64,000 nucleotides of DNA from an uncultured Bacteroidia bacterium (GTDB taxonomy: Bacteria; Bacteroidota; Bacteroidia; Bacteroidales; F082): positions 1-64,000 of the forward strand of contig CACXUM010000026.1 of the NCBI GenBank assembly GCA_902770835.1, read 5' to 3'. The translations under genes were made by a program, and so were the position numbers. Every line of letters starts with the position of its first letter. Within the stretch, counting starts at the first letter, position 1. The notes beneath the pieces were generated by a model. It did not search any database. It was not told the origin of the DNA and worked only from the letters and a program-made list of their open reading frames with translations. Positions 36,128-45,107 of this stretch are shown here, piece after piece.

Positions 36128-38155
36128 TTAAAATACAATCACGGCCCCGCCGCCCTTGGCGAGATGCACTATTACCTTGTTGCCCCAAACTTGGGCTTGT
36201 TCCGACACATAGTCGCGGGCGGCGCGGTTGGCGTTAGGGCCGTCGCGGAAGATGCGTCCCGACTTGGCGCTGAAGTTGGGCAAAACAGAGAGGTCGATTT
36301 CAATGTCGCGCTCTTCCCAATTCGTTATCGCGCCCACATACCAACGGAAATCCTTGCGGCGGGCAATGACGAGATATTCACCCACTTTGCCGTCAAGGAC
36401 AATAGTCTCATCCCAAGTGGTCGGCACATTGGCAATGAATTGGGTGCATTCATCCTCTTTAAGATAGTTGCTCGGGCTGTCGCAAAGCATGTTGAACGGC
36501 GACTCAAAAATCACGTATTCAGCCAATTGGCGGCATCGTGTGCCTTGGCTCATTGGTTCGGTGTAGACGGCGGCGAAATTGTTCTTGTTGGCGTTTTTCA
36601 TCGCGCCTTGGGTGTAGTCCAACGGGCCGGCCACCATGCGGATGAAAGGTATGGTGACTTCGTTGGTGACAAGGTCGCTTTGGTTGTCCCATTTGGCTTG
36701 TTCGAGGCCATAGACACCCTCGTGGTTGAGGACGTTGGGATAAGTGCGGTTGAGGCCAGTGGGTTTGTAGGCACCGTGGAAGTCCACAAACAGATGATGC
36801 TTGGCGGCGGTTTTGGCCATGCGGTAGTAGAAATCCACAATCATTTGGTCGTCGCCGTCCATGAAATCGACCTTGAAGCCTTTCACGCCCAAGTCGGAAT
36901 AGTGTTGGCAAACGTGTTCCATGTCCTTGTCGATGGCGGCATAACCCACCCAAAGCACGATGCCCACGTTGCGCTCGATGCCATAGTCCACCAACTCCTT
37001 GATGTCGATTTCGGGCATCACTTGGAAGAGGTCGGCTTGTTTGTTGACCGCCCAGCCTTCGTCCAAGATGACGTATTCGATGCCGTATTGCGCGGCGAAG
37101 TCGATATAATATTTATAGGTGTCGTTGTTGATGCCCGCCTTGAAGTCTACGCCATAGATGTTCCAGGCATTCCACCAGTCCCAAGCCACCTTTCCGGGCT
37201 GAATCCACGAAACATCTTCCACACGGCTCGGCGCGGCCAAAAGATAAACCAAGTCGCTGTCGGCCAGTTCCTTGTCGTTTTCAGAAATGACGATGCAACG
37301 CCATGGGAACGAGCGTTTTCCTTCTACTTTGGCAATATAGTTTTCGCGTTCCTTCACAATCCATTGGAGGTTGTTGTGGCCGCCTTGTTCGCGGGTCTTG
37401 GGATAGCCGGCATGAACCGCAAACAGGCCGTTGCCAACATTTTGTTTGCGAAGATATAGACCAGGATAATCTTCCAAGTCGGCCTCGGTGATGACGGCTT
37501 TCTTGCCATCCTTGAGTTCGACCAACAAGGGCAGGAAGGCCAGTTTTTGGGTGTCCATCTGGCTCAACGCAGTGTGCGTGTAGGTGTTCTCAAATGAGTT
37601 GTAGAACTGCTGGTTGATAAGGTCGCCTTCTTGTCCGGCGCGTCTGAGAACATACGGCACAAGCGCTTGATAATCATCATCGAAATTGAATTGGGCAGTT
37701 TCGCGTCTCACTTCGAAAGGCTTTTTGAAATCGGTCTGAAAACGATAGGCAACACCTTCATTATAAGCGCGGAAAACCACTTTGTAATTGCCTTTGAAAT
37801 TGAGTACCAACTCGTTATATTGGTCACGAATTTCGGCTCTCTTGTAAAAAGGTGCCTTGACGGTTTGATTCACGGATTTGGTCTTGGCAGTAGTGATGGA
37901 TGGCTTGGAGGAAACGCCAAGCATTCTGCCGTTATCGATATGCATGGCTATTTCAGACTTGTCCAAGACAACGGTTTCATCGTGTTTTACGGAATAGTTT
38001 AACCAGTACTCAGATTGTTCGGAACCCATCTCAATTACCTCATCTTCTGAGACGGTCACGGTGATTTTTCCGTCGGGCGATTGCAAAGTGTATTGCTTTT
38101 GGGCAAAGGCGCTCACTGTAAGCAATAGGAGCGCAGAGAAAAGGAGTTTTTTCAT
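36128..38155 (-). CDS. Glycoside hydrolase family 97 enzyme (alpha-galactosidase/alpha-glucosidase type)
   Basis: 675 aa with signal peptide MKKLLFSALLLLTVSAFAQ. The N-terminal beta-supersandwich contains SPDGKITVTVSEDEVI and FRAYNEGVAYRFQTD. The barrel contains YVILDEGW and GFKVDFMDGDDQMIVDFYYRMAK, followed by FHGAYKPTGLNRTYPNVLNHEGVYGLE. In GH97 the retaining members (alpha-galactosidase type) use an aspartate nucleophile in a KVDF-type strand, while the inverting SusB type uses other glutamates; the KVDF aspartate here suggests a retaining enzyme. It is periplasmic or outer-membrane-associated. The -7 box TATTTTTG (plus CAAAAATA) is at 38177-38184. Confidence 0.9.
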   Translation of the reverse strand: MKKLLFSALLLLTVSAFAQKQYTLQSPDGKITVTVSEDEVIEMGSEQSEYWLNYSVKHDETVVLDKSEIAMHIDNGRMLGVSSKPSITTAKTKSVNQTVKAPFYKRAEIRDQYNELVLNFKGNYKVVFRAYNEGVAYRFQTDFKKPFEVRRETAQFNFDDDYQALVPYVLRRAGQEGDLINQQFYNSFENTYTHTALSQMDTQKLAFLPLLVELKDGKKAVITEADLEDYPGLYLRKQNVGNGLFAVHAGYPKTREQGGHNNLQWIVKERENYIAKVEGKRSFPWRCIVISENDKELADSDLVYLLAAPSRVEDVSWIQPGKVAWDWWNAWNIYGVDFKAGINNDTYKYYIDFAAQYGIEYVILDEGWAVNKQADLFQVMPEIDIKELVDYGIERNVGIVLWVGYAAIDKDMEHVCQHYSDLGVKGFKVDFMDGDDQMIVDFYYRMAKTAAKHHLFVDFHGAYKPTGLNRTYPNVLNHEGVYGLEQAKWDNQSDLVTNEVTIPFIRMVAGPLDYTQGAMKNANKNNFAAVYTEPMSQGTRCRQLAEYVIFESPFNMLCDSPSNYLKEDECTQFIANVPTTWDETIVLDGKVGEYLVIARRKDFRWYVGAITNWEERDIEIDLSVLPNFSAKSGRIFRDGPNANRAARDYVSEQAQVWGNKVIVHLAKGGGAVIVF

Positions 38156-38176
38156 GCTGGTAAGGTTTTATGAAGG

Positions 38177-38184
38177 CAAAAATA
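38177..38184 (-). promoter_or_regulatory. -7 box for the GH97 gene group
   Basis: CAAAAATA on the plus strand, TATTTTTG on the minus strand, 21 bases upstream of the ATG at 38155. Confidence 0.6.
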
Positions 38185-38228
38185 AAGATTTTTGTCGAAC
38201 TTCAGCAAAAATACTGAAAAATAGTGGT

Positions 38229-39695
38229 TCAATTCCGCCAAAAACTCCGCGAGAGCAAGGTGATTAATGAGAACAACTCCAACCTGCCGAGGAGCATTAG
38301 GAGCATGAGAATCCATTTGATGGCAAGGGGAAAAGCGACATAGGACCCCCCTGGCCCCACTTGCCCGATGCCCGTGCCGACATTGCTCAAAGAGGCCACC
38401 GAAGCACCCATCGAGGTCTCGAAGTCGATGCCCGTGGCGAGCATTAAGACCGCCCCGATGAGGAAGAAGAGGAAATAGAGGAAAACGAAAGTGATGTGCT
38501 TGTAAATACCATTATTGGAGATGGCCTTGCCGTTGACTTTCACAGGCAACACGGCGTTGGGATGGATGATGCGCTTCAGCTCAAGCACCGAGTTTTTGAC
38601 GAAAATCAGATGCCTGAAAATCTTGATGCCACCCGAAGTGGAGCCTGAACAACCACCGATGAACATCAACAGGAAAAGGATAACCCACAAAAAGACAGGC
38701 CAAACCTTGTAGTCGCTGACGAAAAAGCCCGTTGTGGTGAAGGCCGAAATGACGCTGAAGAACGACTCGCGGAAGGCCGTGCCTAAACTTCTGTTGCCGC
38801 CGAACAGCAGCACTATTCCGATGCCGATACCCAAAATCAGAGTGTATAGAAGGAAAGTCCTGAATTCTTGGTTTCTCAAAATGGTGAACGATTTCCAACT
38901 CAACGAGAGCAGGAGCAGGGAGAAATTGCAGCCCGAAAGCAGCATGAAAACACCTACCACGACTTGCGAATAATTGGAAAACGCCCCGATGCTCTCCGTC
39001 CGTGTGGAGAAGCCGCCTGAGCTTATGGTGCTCATCGAATGGCAGAGGGCTTCGTAGAAGTCCATGTCGCCGTAATAGAGCAAAAGGGTTTCCAACAATG
39101 TGAAAAACAGATAGATGAACCAAATGCGCTTCACGGTGTGCATGATGCGCGGGTGCAGTTTGTCGTAGGTAAGCCCGTTGATTTCGGCGACGAAGAGTTG
39201 CATTCCGCTCATGCCGAGATAGGGCAGGATGGCCAACGAGAATACGATGATGGCCAAGCCGCCAATCCATTGCGTCATGCTGCGCCAAAAGAGGATGTCT
39301 TTCGGGACGGTTTCGAGGCGGGTGAGGATGGTGGCTCCTGTGGTGGTGAACCCCGACATGGCCTCGAAGAAGCCGTCGGTGAAGTTGGGAACGCTCTTGC
39401 TGAGCAGGAAAGGCATGGCCCCGAACAGCGACAGCACAAGCCACGAGATACAGACGATGAAAACGCCGTCGTGCGATTTGATGGTATCGCCTCGGTGTTG
39501 TCGGGTGGCGATGATGAGGATGAGACCGGTGAGCAGGGTGATGAGGGCAGAAAACGGCATACTGAAAGCGTACAGCCCACGATAAATATAGGTCACGGGA
39601 AGGGTTGCCAGCATGAAAAGGCCTTCGATGAGCACCAGAAAGCCTTCAATCCTGAACACCAACGGGAGGTTTATTTTGGTCTTAAACTCCATCAT
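38229..39695 (-). CDS. trkH: Potassium uptake protein TrkH
   Basis: 488 aa integral membrane protein. The four selectivity loops of the Trk/Ktr/HKT fold are visible in order: SGFTTTGATIL, SSGGFSTRTES, TTTGFFVSDY and LSNVGTGIGQVG. In family terms it is the pore-forming, potassium-translocating subunit driven by membrane potential. It follows trkA by 25 bases on the same strand, so the gating and pore subunits are co-transcribed. The two leading methionines (MM) leave the start uncertain by one codon. Confidence 0.95.
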   Translation of the reverse strand: MMEFKTKINLPLVFRIEGFLVLIEGLFMLATLPVTYIYRGLYAFSMPFSALITLLTGLILIIATRQHRGDTIKSHDGVFIVCISWLVLSLFGAMPFLLSKSVPNFTDGFFEAMSGFTTTGATILTRLETVPKDILFWRSMTQWIGGLAIIVFSLAILPYLGMSGMQLFVAEINGLTYDKLHPRIMHTVKRIWFIYLFFTLLETLLLYYGDMDFYEALCHSMSTISSGGFSTRTESIGAFSNYSQVVVGVFMLLSGCNFSLLLLSLSWKSFTILRNQEFRTFLLYTLILGIGIGIVLLFGGNRSLGTAFRESFFSVISAFTTTGFFVSDYKVWPVFLWVILFLLMFIGGCSGSTSGGIKIFRHLIFVKNSVLELKRIIHPNAVLPVKVNGKAISNNGIYKHITFVFLYFLFFLIGAVLMLATGIDFETSMGASVASLSNVGTGIGQVGPGGSYVAFPLAIKWILMLLMLLGRLELFSLITLLSRSFWRN

Positions 39696-39719
39696 TTTTT
39701 CTCACAAAACAATCAAAAC

Positions 39720-41060
39720 CTAATGGAATAAGCGTTCAACAGCGGGAATGCCATTGGGCAAAGCCAAAACAACCACTTGGTCGTCGGTCTCGATTTGGAA
39801 ATCGTCGGTGGCAATGTAACTTTCGCCGTCGCGGGTGACGCCGCAGATGATGGCGTCGGTGGGCATGGGCAGTTGTCCGATGGGCTTGCGCGTGACCGCC
39901 GAGCCAGCCCTCACCTCAAACTCAACGATGTCGGCGTCGATGCCGCTCAAACTTTTCAGCGTGGAAACTTTCGCGCCGAGGGTGTATTTCACCATGTAAC
40001 TGGCGGCGATGAGTTTCTTGTTGATGATGGAGTCGATGCCGATGTTCTGCGAAATGTCGATGTAGTCGATGTTCTCAACAAGGGCGATGGTCTTTTTCAC
40101 GCCGAACGATTTGGCTTGCAGGCAAGTCAGGATGTTGGTTTCGGTGTTGTCGCTCACGGCGATGAAGGCATCCATGTCCTTAATGCCCTCGTCCTCAAGC
40201 AGGTCGAGATTGCGGGCATCGGCATTGACCACCAAGGCCTCAGAGAGGTAGTTGGTGAGGTCCATGCAACGTTCCTTGTCGATTTCCAAAATCTTGATGT
40301 TCAGGTCTTTCTCAAGGCGTTTGGCAGTAATGCGTCCCACACGGCCACCGCCCACAATCATCACATTGTGGACATTGATTTGCTTCTTTCCGCTCAGTTT
40401 GATGATGTCCTTGATGGCGTGCGGCTTGGTGACCACATACACCATGTCGGCCACTTGAAACACCTCGTCGCCTTGAGGCACAAAGGTATTCTGGCGGCGG
40501 TGGATGGCGGCCACGCGGAATTCGATATGCTCGTATTGGTCGATGACCTCGTCAACGGTCTTGCCGAGGATTTCGGCTTCCGGCTCCAACTTCACCATGA
40601 AAAGTTGCAGGTTGCCGCCCGCAAAATCGTAAGTTTCGGAAGAGGCATTTTTCTTCAGCAATGAGATAATCTCTTGTGCAGCAATGTCTTCTGGCGAGAG
40701 CAGTCCATCGATGCCTAAGTCTTGGTACATGCGCCACACTTCGGGACTCAGGTTTTCCATCGTATTGACACGGGCTATGACTTTCTTCGCCCCGAGTTTC
40801 TTTGCGATGATGCCCGTCAGCAGGTTGATATGTTCGTCGTGCAGCACGGCAATCATTAGGTCGGCCTTTTTCACGTTGGCGCGTTGCAGCACGGCGGTCG
40901 AGGTGGAATCGCCCGTGATGGTCATCAAGTCGCTGTGCGATTCCATCATTTTCAGCAGTTCCTCGTGCGGGTCAACGATGGTGATGTTGTGGTTGCTGCG
41001 CACCAAGGCCTCCGCAAGGTGCATCCCAACTTCTCCGTCTCCGGCTATAATAATGTTCAT
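39720..41060 (-). CDS. trkA: Potassium uptake regulatory subunit TrkA
   Basis: 446 aa with two RCK units. Each has a Rossmann NAD-binding loop: IIAGDGEVGMHLAEALV at residue 3 and MIVGGGRVGRITAKRLE near residue 230. Each is followed by a TrkA-C domain, such as LEPEAEILGKTVDEV and EVRAGSAVTRKPIG. It binds NAD or nucleotides and gates TrkH from the cytoplasmic face. Pair with trkH in one operon. Confidence 0.96.
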   Translation of the reverse strand: MNIIIAGDGEVGMHLAEALVRSNHNITIVDPHEELLKMMESHSDLMTITGDSTSTAVLQRANVKKADLMIAVLHDEHINLLTGIIAKKLGAKKVIARVNTMENLSPEVWRMYQDLGIDGLLSPEDIAAQEIISLLKKNASSETYDFAGGNLQLFMVKLEPEAEILGKTVDEVIDQYEHIEFRVAAIHRRQNTFVPQGDEVFQVADMVYVVTKPHAIKDIIKLSGKKQINVHNVMIVGGGRVGRITAKRLEKDLNIKILEIDKERCMDLTNYLSEALVVNADARNLDLLEDEGIKDMDAFIAVSDNTETNILTCLQAKSFGVKKTIALVENIDYIDISQNIGIDSIINKKLIAASYMVKYTLGAKVSTLKSLSGIDADIVEFEVRAGSAVTRKPIGQLPMPTDAIICGVTRDGESYIATDDFQIETDDQVVVLALPNGIPAVERLFH

Positions 41061-41093
41061 ATTTTATGCAGTTTGAATACCCAAGATGTAGTT

Positions 41094-41441
41094 CTATTGT
41101 AATTCAGCCAGATAATCCACTATTTGTGGTCTTAAAAGATGCAAATCTTCCTCGATTACTTTCCAAACAATGTCTTTTTCCACTTGATGGTAGCCATGAA
41201 TGAGGAAGTTTCTCATTCCCGTAATTTGCCTCCATGGGGTAAGTGGATGGCTTTCGCGAAACTCAAGAGTGAGCATATTAGCGGCTTCCCCAATAATCAT
41301 AATATTGTAAACCACAGCATGATAGCGCATGTGATCGGCAACAAATGCTGCCATATCGTCATCTCCAACATATTGGAAAATGTTGTCGATGGCTTCCAAA
41401 ATGTCGGCAAGCCTTTTCGGATCTTTACGCGGTTCTCTCAT
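41094..41441 (-). CDS. HEPN-domain (DUF86) toxin-like protein
   Basis: 115 aa. All-helical HEPN domain with the RNase motif R-x4-H visible in MRNFLIHGY (R and H), and the typical IGEAANMLTLEF segment. It overlaps the MNT-domain gene by 17 bases. In the HEPN/MNT toxin-antitoxin pairs the HEPN protein is an RNase and the MNT protein blocks it by adding AMP to the conserved tyrosine (here in HGY). The context supports this role directly. Confidence 0.88.
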   Translation of the reverse strand: MREPRKDPKRLADILEAIDNIFQYVGDDDMAAFVADHMRYHAVVYNIMIIGEAANMLTLEFRESHPLTPWRQITGMRNFLIHGYHQVEKDIVWKVIEEDLHLLRPQIVDYLAELQ

Positions 41442-41724
41442 AAATCAATATTTTGTCACGATCGGCACTTTCGCGGGCGAAAGGCAAAAGGCCACCGTCA
41501 GTAATCAAATCAACCTCACATCCTAACAGGTCTTTCAAGTCTTCGTACATGCCTCCCAATGTGAACAGGCTGAAATGCTGCGATTTGTCGGGAACAAAAA
41601 GGATGTCGATGTCGCTATCAGGAGTTTGTTCACCTCTGGCATACGAGCCGAACAGCCATGCTTTCAAAACAGGCTGGGTAGCGAAATAATTGGCAATGGC
41701 TTGTTGAAGTTGCTTGGTGTCCAT
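41425..41724 (-). CDS. MNT-domain nucleotidyltransferase antitoxin
   Basis: 99 aa. Minimal nucleotidyltransferase signature GSYARGEQTPDSDIDILF, that is GS-x10-DxD. It is the first gene of the HEPN/MNT operon and should AMPylate the HEPN toxin. A -7 box TATTTTTG on the minus strand (41749-41756) lies 24 bases upstream. Confidence 0.9.
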   Translation of the reverse strand: MDTKQLQQAIANYFATQPVLKAWLFGSYARGEQTPDSDIDILFVPDKSQHFSLFTLGGMYEDLKDLLGCEVDLITDGGLLPFARESADRDKILIYERTA

Positions 41725-41748
41725 TTTTTGATTTGTTTTTCAGAAGGC

Positions 41749-41756
41749 AAAAATAC
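41749..41756 (-). promoter_or_regulatory. -7 box for the MNT/HEPN operon
   Basis: CAAAAATA on the plus strand, read TATTTTTG on the minus strand. Confidence 0.6.
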
Positions 41757-41792
41757 ATTTTTTTCACTTATTCGGATTGTTTTTCTGGTATT

Positions 41793-42425
41793 TCACCACA
41801 CATCCGACCAAGTGACTGAAATCACATGGTTGGTCGACTTCTCGCCGTCCTTGAAGACGTTGGCCATGCCGAAGGTATAGCGTACCTCGATGAACCAATA
41901 ACTTAATGCCGCTGTGAAGCCATAGTCGATGCGGTTGAAAGTGCCTGGTTTCCAAGGGGTGATGAATTGCTGTTTTTTGTTGATTTTCACTTCCTTTACC
42001 TCGTTGCCCCCAATGCAGAAACCGATTTGAGGCCCGATGCGCAGTCGTGGAATCATCGATTCGTCCTCGTCGTCCTCAGTCCACTTGCGGAGATAGATGT
42101 TGAGCAGCAGCGGCACATTAATATAATGCGACTTTTCCAAGTAGCGGATGGTGTTGTTGTTTTCGCTAACCCACTTTTTCGAGCTTGTACCTTGCCGCGA
42201 ATAAATGACGTCGATTTCGGCTCCGAAGATGGAATGTTCTGGGATGAGGGCGATGCGCACGCCGCCAGTGAGGTCAGTGCGAAATTGTGTGCTGTCGTTC
42301 CCGCTAATCTTCATGGTGGAAAACGCAGGGCCAATCATCAGGCCGCCACCGATGCGTTGGGCAAACACCTGATACGCTCCGAAAAGAATGATTATGAGCA
42401 AGATAAGATGTGTTTTGTTTTTCAT
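41793..42425 (-). CDS. PorT-like outer membrane beta-barrel protein
   Basis: 210 aa with signal peptide MKNKTHLILLIIILFGAYQVFAQ. Beta-strand-rich with the start GGGLMIGPAFSTMKI, SGNDSTQFRTDLTGGVRIALI and the final aromatic strand ISVTWSDVW typical of an outer-membrane barrel. The PorT family of Bacteroidota contains T9SS parts and many others, so a role is not assigned. It is 26 bases from the acyltransferase gene. Confidence 0.8.
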   Translation of the reverse strand: MKNKTHLILLIIILFGAYQVFAQRIGGGLMIGPAFSTMKISGNDSTQFRTDLTGGVRIALIPEHSIFGAEIDVIYSRQGTSSKKWVSENNNTIRYLEKSHYINVPLLLNIYLRKWTEDDEDESMIPRLRIGPQIGFCIGGNEVKEVKINKKQQFITPWKPGTFNRIDYGFTAALSYWFIEVRYTFGMANVFKDGEKSTNHVISVTWSDVW

Positions 42426-42450
42426 ATCCAGTTGTTTTTTCGTTCAATTG

Positions 42451-43551
42451 TTATTTGATTCTTTCCCGAAGTTGGACAAAAGGCTTTTCGACAAGAATGT
42501 GCAACAGGTAGGAAACCGCCAGCACCACAATCCAATAGACACCGTATGCCAAAACGCCATGATGGTGCATGAATTGGGGACAAACCGTGTCCATCGTCAA
42601 GATAACCAATGAGTTGGTGAGGAACATGGCATACGACAAGATACTGATGCGCGAGATGAATCCGCCCACGGCAGTCTTGTATGATTTCCATCGCGTCAGA
42701 AGCGGAACCCACAGCCCGACCGACAAGGCGGAAATCGTGAGATACACGGCATTGTGATAGAACGAACCGAGGTTGCGCGGGATGATGCGCGTGGCGGCAA
42801 ACAGGGCTATGCCGAGGATGAAACAAAGGATGCCGTAGCGTTTCCATTGCTTTGGAAAATAGTGCATTAACCATGCGGCAAGCACGCCTATATAAATGTT
42901 CTCAATGCGCGAAGCCACCGTTTTTCGCATCCACACGTCATAACTGAAGCGGTTGGTCACATGGTCGGCCACGGAAAGGCGGAAAGTGATGGAAAAAACG
43001 ACGAAAAAAAGGCAGAGCCAAGGGATGTACTTCTTGGGTTGCGCGAAGCGGCTCAAAAGAACCAAAAACAACGGGAAAAAGATATAGAACCACCATTGCA
43101 CAGGCAGCGACCACGACTCCCAATAGAAGTCCCAAAACGGAGTGAAAAGGTTTTGGGTGAAGGTGGCGAAACGCCAAATGGGGAAGGCTTTCGTGTTGCC
43201 CACAATGACTTGGTAATGCACCAAAAGATAGTTGACGAGCAAGATAAAGAGGTAGTTGGGCAAGATGCGCAGTGCAGTTCGGGCATAGAAAGTCCGGATT
43301 TTTTGGCGACCAAGGCGGTTGTTGTGACTTTCAAGGTAGGAAATGAAAGATTTTCCGATAAGAAAACCACTCATAATGAAGAAGATGTCGACGCCATGAG
43401 GCACGGGAAGGTCGGTGAAGCGGTCGAGGGCGGTGTCGTAGAGCAGACGCTCGCCATGCCCCTGCACCACGCAAAAAATGGCAAAAGCCCTCAGCAAGTC
43501 CAAACCGAAGACGCGCTTGCGGTCCACCTCGATGCTCAGGAAGTTTTTCAT
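42451..43551 (-). CDS. Acyltransferase family 3 (OafA/YrhL-like) membrane protein
   Basis: 366 aa with about ten transmembrane segments. The N-terminal RAFAIFCVVQGHGE holds the catalytic histidine region (VQGHG), and the R-x10-H type pattern and the FFIMSGFLIGKSF segment are family hallmarks. It transfers acyl groups to surface polysaccharide or other glycans. The start at 43551 is preferred because it overlaps the preceding GNAT gene by 4 bases (ATGA). Confidence 0.88.
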   Translation of the reverse strand: MKNFLSIEVDRKRVFGLDLLRAFAIFCVVQGHGERLLYDTALDRFTDLPVPHGVDIFFIMSGFLIGKSFISYLESHNNRLGRQKIRTFYARTALRILPNYLFILLVNYLLVHYQVIVGNTKAFPIWRFATFTQNLFTPFWDFYWESWSLPVQWWFYIFFPLFLVLLSRFAQPKKYIPWLCLFFVVFSITFRLSVADHVTNRFSYDVWMRKTVASRIENIYIGVLAAWLMHYFPKQWKRYGILCFILGIALFAATRIIPRNLGSFYHNAVYLTISALSVGLWVPLLTRWKSYKTAVGGFISRISILSYAMFLTNSLVILTMDTVCPQFMHHHGVLAYGVYWIVVLAVSYLLHILVEKPFVQLRERIK

Positions 43552-44027
43552 CCCGCCGCAAAGCCTTTCACCGTGTCCTCCGTCATCCGCTGCACCGTCC
43601 ATTCGTCCATTGGCACGGCTCCAATGCTGCGATAGAAGGCCAACGAAGGTGCGTTCCAATCGAGGCAAATCCATTCCATGCGGCCACAGTTGCGCTCAAC
43701 GGCAATGTTGGCCAAGTATTTCAAAATGGCCTTGCCGTAGCCCAAGCCGCGCTTTTCGGGGATGATGAACAAGTCTTCGAGATACAGCCCTTTTCGTCCC
43801 ACAAAGGTCGAGAAATTGTGGAAAAACAAGGCAAAACCGATAACCACGCCATCCTCTTCTGCAAAAACGACTTCGGCGGCCTTTTCCACAAAAATGGAGT
43901 TGTAAATCGTGGCTTCGTCGGCAACGACTTCATCGGAACATTTCTCGTAAGCGGCCAGTTTTTTGATGAATTCGAGAATCAGGCTGGCTTCGGTTTCTTT
44001 TGCGGAGCGGATGTTAAAACTGGGCAT
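43548..44027 (-). CDS. GNAT acetyltransferase, diamine/spermidine-type
   Basis: 159 aa. GNAT fold; the acetyl-CoA loop is LFIIPEKRGLGYGKAIL (R/Q-x-x-G-x-G/A), preceded by GLYLEDLFI. ERNCGRMEWICLDWNAPSLAFYRSIGA resembles spermidine/spermine N1-acetyltransferases, so a polyamine substrate is possible. It starts 2 bases downstream of the lspA stop and ends overlapping the acyltransferase start. Which substrate is used cannot be read from the sequence. Confidence 0.85.
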   Translation of the reverse strand: MPSFNIRSAKETEASLILEFIKKLAAYEKCSDEVVADEATIYNSIFVEKAAEVVFAEEDGVVIGFALFFHNFSTFVGRKGLYLEDLFIIPEKRGLGYGKAILKYLANIAVERNCGRMEWICLDWNAPSLAFYRSIGAVPMDEWTVQRMTEDTVKGFAAG

Positions 44028-44029
44028 AG

Positions 44030-44671
44030 TTAGTTCAGGGTTTTGAGCCATTTCCATTGGAAAATCAACATATAGAACACACCAATGGTGATGGCCGAGT
44101 CAGCGAAATTGAAGATGGGGCGGAAGAAGATAAAATGCCCATCGGGGCCGAAAAAGAAATCGGGCAGCCACGAGGCGTTTTCCTTCGCCACATCAATGAG
44201 GGGGAAATAAAGCATGTCGACCACGCGCCCATGCAGCCAATTGGCATAGCCGCCGCCATCGGGGAAGAGGGTCGCGACTTGTGTATAGGTGCTTTCGCTG
44301 AAAATGCGCCCGTAAAACACGCAATCGATGATGTTGCCTATGGCTCCCGCAGTGATGAGCGCAATGCCGAACAACACGCCGAACTTGGTGTTTTTCCTCG
44401 ACAAGCGAACCAAAATCCAAAACAGGGCGACAATAGCCACTATCCTGAAAATGCTCAAGGCCAATTTCAGGAAACCGCCGCCGCCAAACCAGCCGAAAGC
44501 CATGCCGTTGTTCTCGATGAACAGCAAATTGAACCAACTCCCGATGACAGGGATTTCCTGCCCGAGGGTCATACTCGTCTTGACCCAAATCTTGAGGATT
44601 TGGTCGAAGAGCAAAACGAGAAAAATCACCACAAACGACCAGATGAGGCCGTGGTTGCCTTGCTTTTTCAC
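44030..44671 (-). CDS. lspA: Lipoprotein signal peptidase (signal peptidase II)
   Basis: 213 aa, longer than the usual 160-170 because of an insertion between transmembrane segments (residues about 125-145). The conserved blocks are all present: FDQILKIWV (DxxxK), ENNGMAFG, the first catalytic aspartate block GNIIDCVFYGR, GRVVDMLYFP, and NFADSAI with the second catalytic aspartate. It cleaves the signal of lipoproteins, of which many are seen in this window. It overlaps the upstream traR/dksA-like gene by 4 bases. Confidence 0.95.
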   Translation of the reverse strand: MKKQGNHGLIWSFVVIFLVLLFDQILKIWVKTSMTLGQEIPVIGSWFNLLFIENNGMAFGWFGGGGFLKLALSIFRIVAIVALFWILVRLSRKNTKFGVLFGIALITAGAIGNIIDCVFYGRIFSESTYTQVATLFPDGGGYANWLHGRVVDMLYFPLIDVAKENASWLPDFFFGPDGHFIFFRPIFNFADSAITIGVFYMLIFQWKWLKTLN

Positions 44672-45054
44672 TTCCTTTTCAGTTTAGCGTCCAAGCAGCG
44701 TGTGGTGATGGGCACGCAGCGCAGTCTTTCCTTTGGGATGAGTTTGCCGGTTTCGCAGCACACGCCGTAGGTCTTGTTTTCGATGCGCATCAGGGCAAGT
44801 TCAAGGTTGTGGATGTACTTCTCCTGACGGGCCACGAGGCGGGCGTTTTCTTCCTTTTCGGCCACGGCGTAGCCTTCTTCCAAAATCTTGAAGGTCGGAG
44901 CCGTGTCGTCGGTGCTGTGCTCGCCGCCTGAGAGGTTGGCTTTCAGGTTTTCCAAACTGGCGTTGGCTTGTTCGAGTTTTTCGAGTATCAAGGTCTTGAA
45001 TTCCTCAAGATCCTCGTCGGAATATCTCACTTGAGGGGCTTGTTTGTTTTCCAT
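44668..45054 (-). CDS. TraR/DksA-family protein with degenerate zinc site
   Basis: 128 aa. N-terminal coiled coil (EFKTLILEKLEQANASLENLKANL) and the DksA-type C-terminal part YGVCCETGKLIPKERLRCVP. The cysteines are spaced CC, then 13 and 7 residues apart, not the canonical C-x2-C pairs, so zinc binding is doubtful. DksA relatives bind RNA polymerase through the secondary channel. It is between ileS and lspA, a typical Bacteroidota gene order. Confidence 0.85.
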   Translation of the reverse strand: MENKQAPQVRYSDEDLEEFKTLILEKLEQANASLENLKANLSGGEHSTDDTAPTFKILEEGYAVAEKEENARLVARQEKYIHNLELALMRIENKTYGVCCETGKLIPKERLRCVPITTRCLDAKLKRK

Positions 45055-45085
45055 AGTTGTATAGTTATTTAGTTGTAAAGTTGGC
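45055..45085. repeat. Short AGTTG tandem repeat, 8-bp period
   Basis: The units TAGTTGTA, TAGTTATT, TAGTTGTA, AAGTTGGC lie directly upstream of the traR/dksA-like ATG. Weaker than the heptanucleotide arrays. Confidence 0.5.
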
Positions 45086-45107
45086 TTATGGTTTTTGACT
45101 ATCAGCC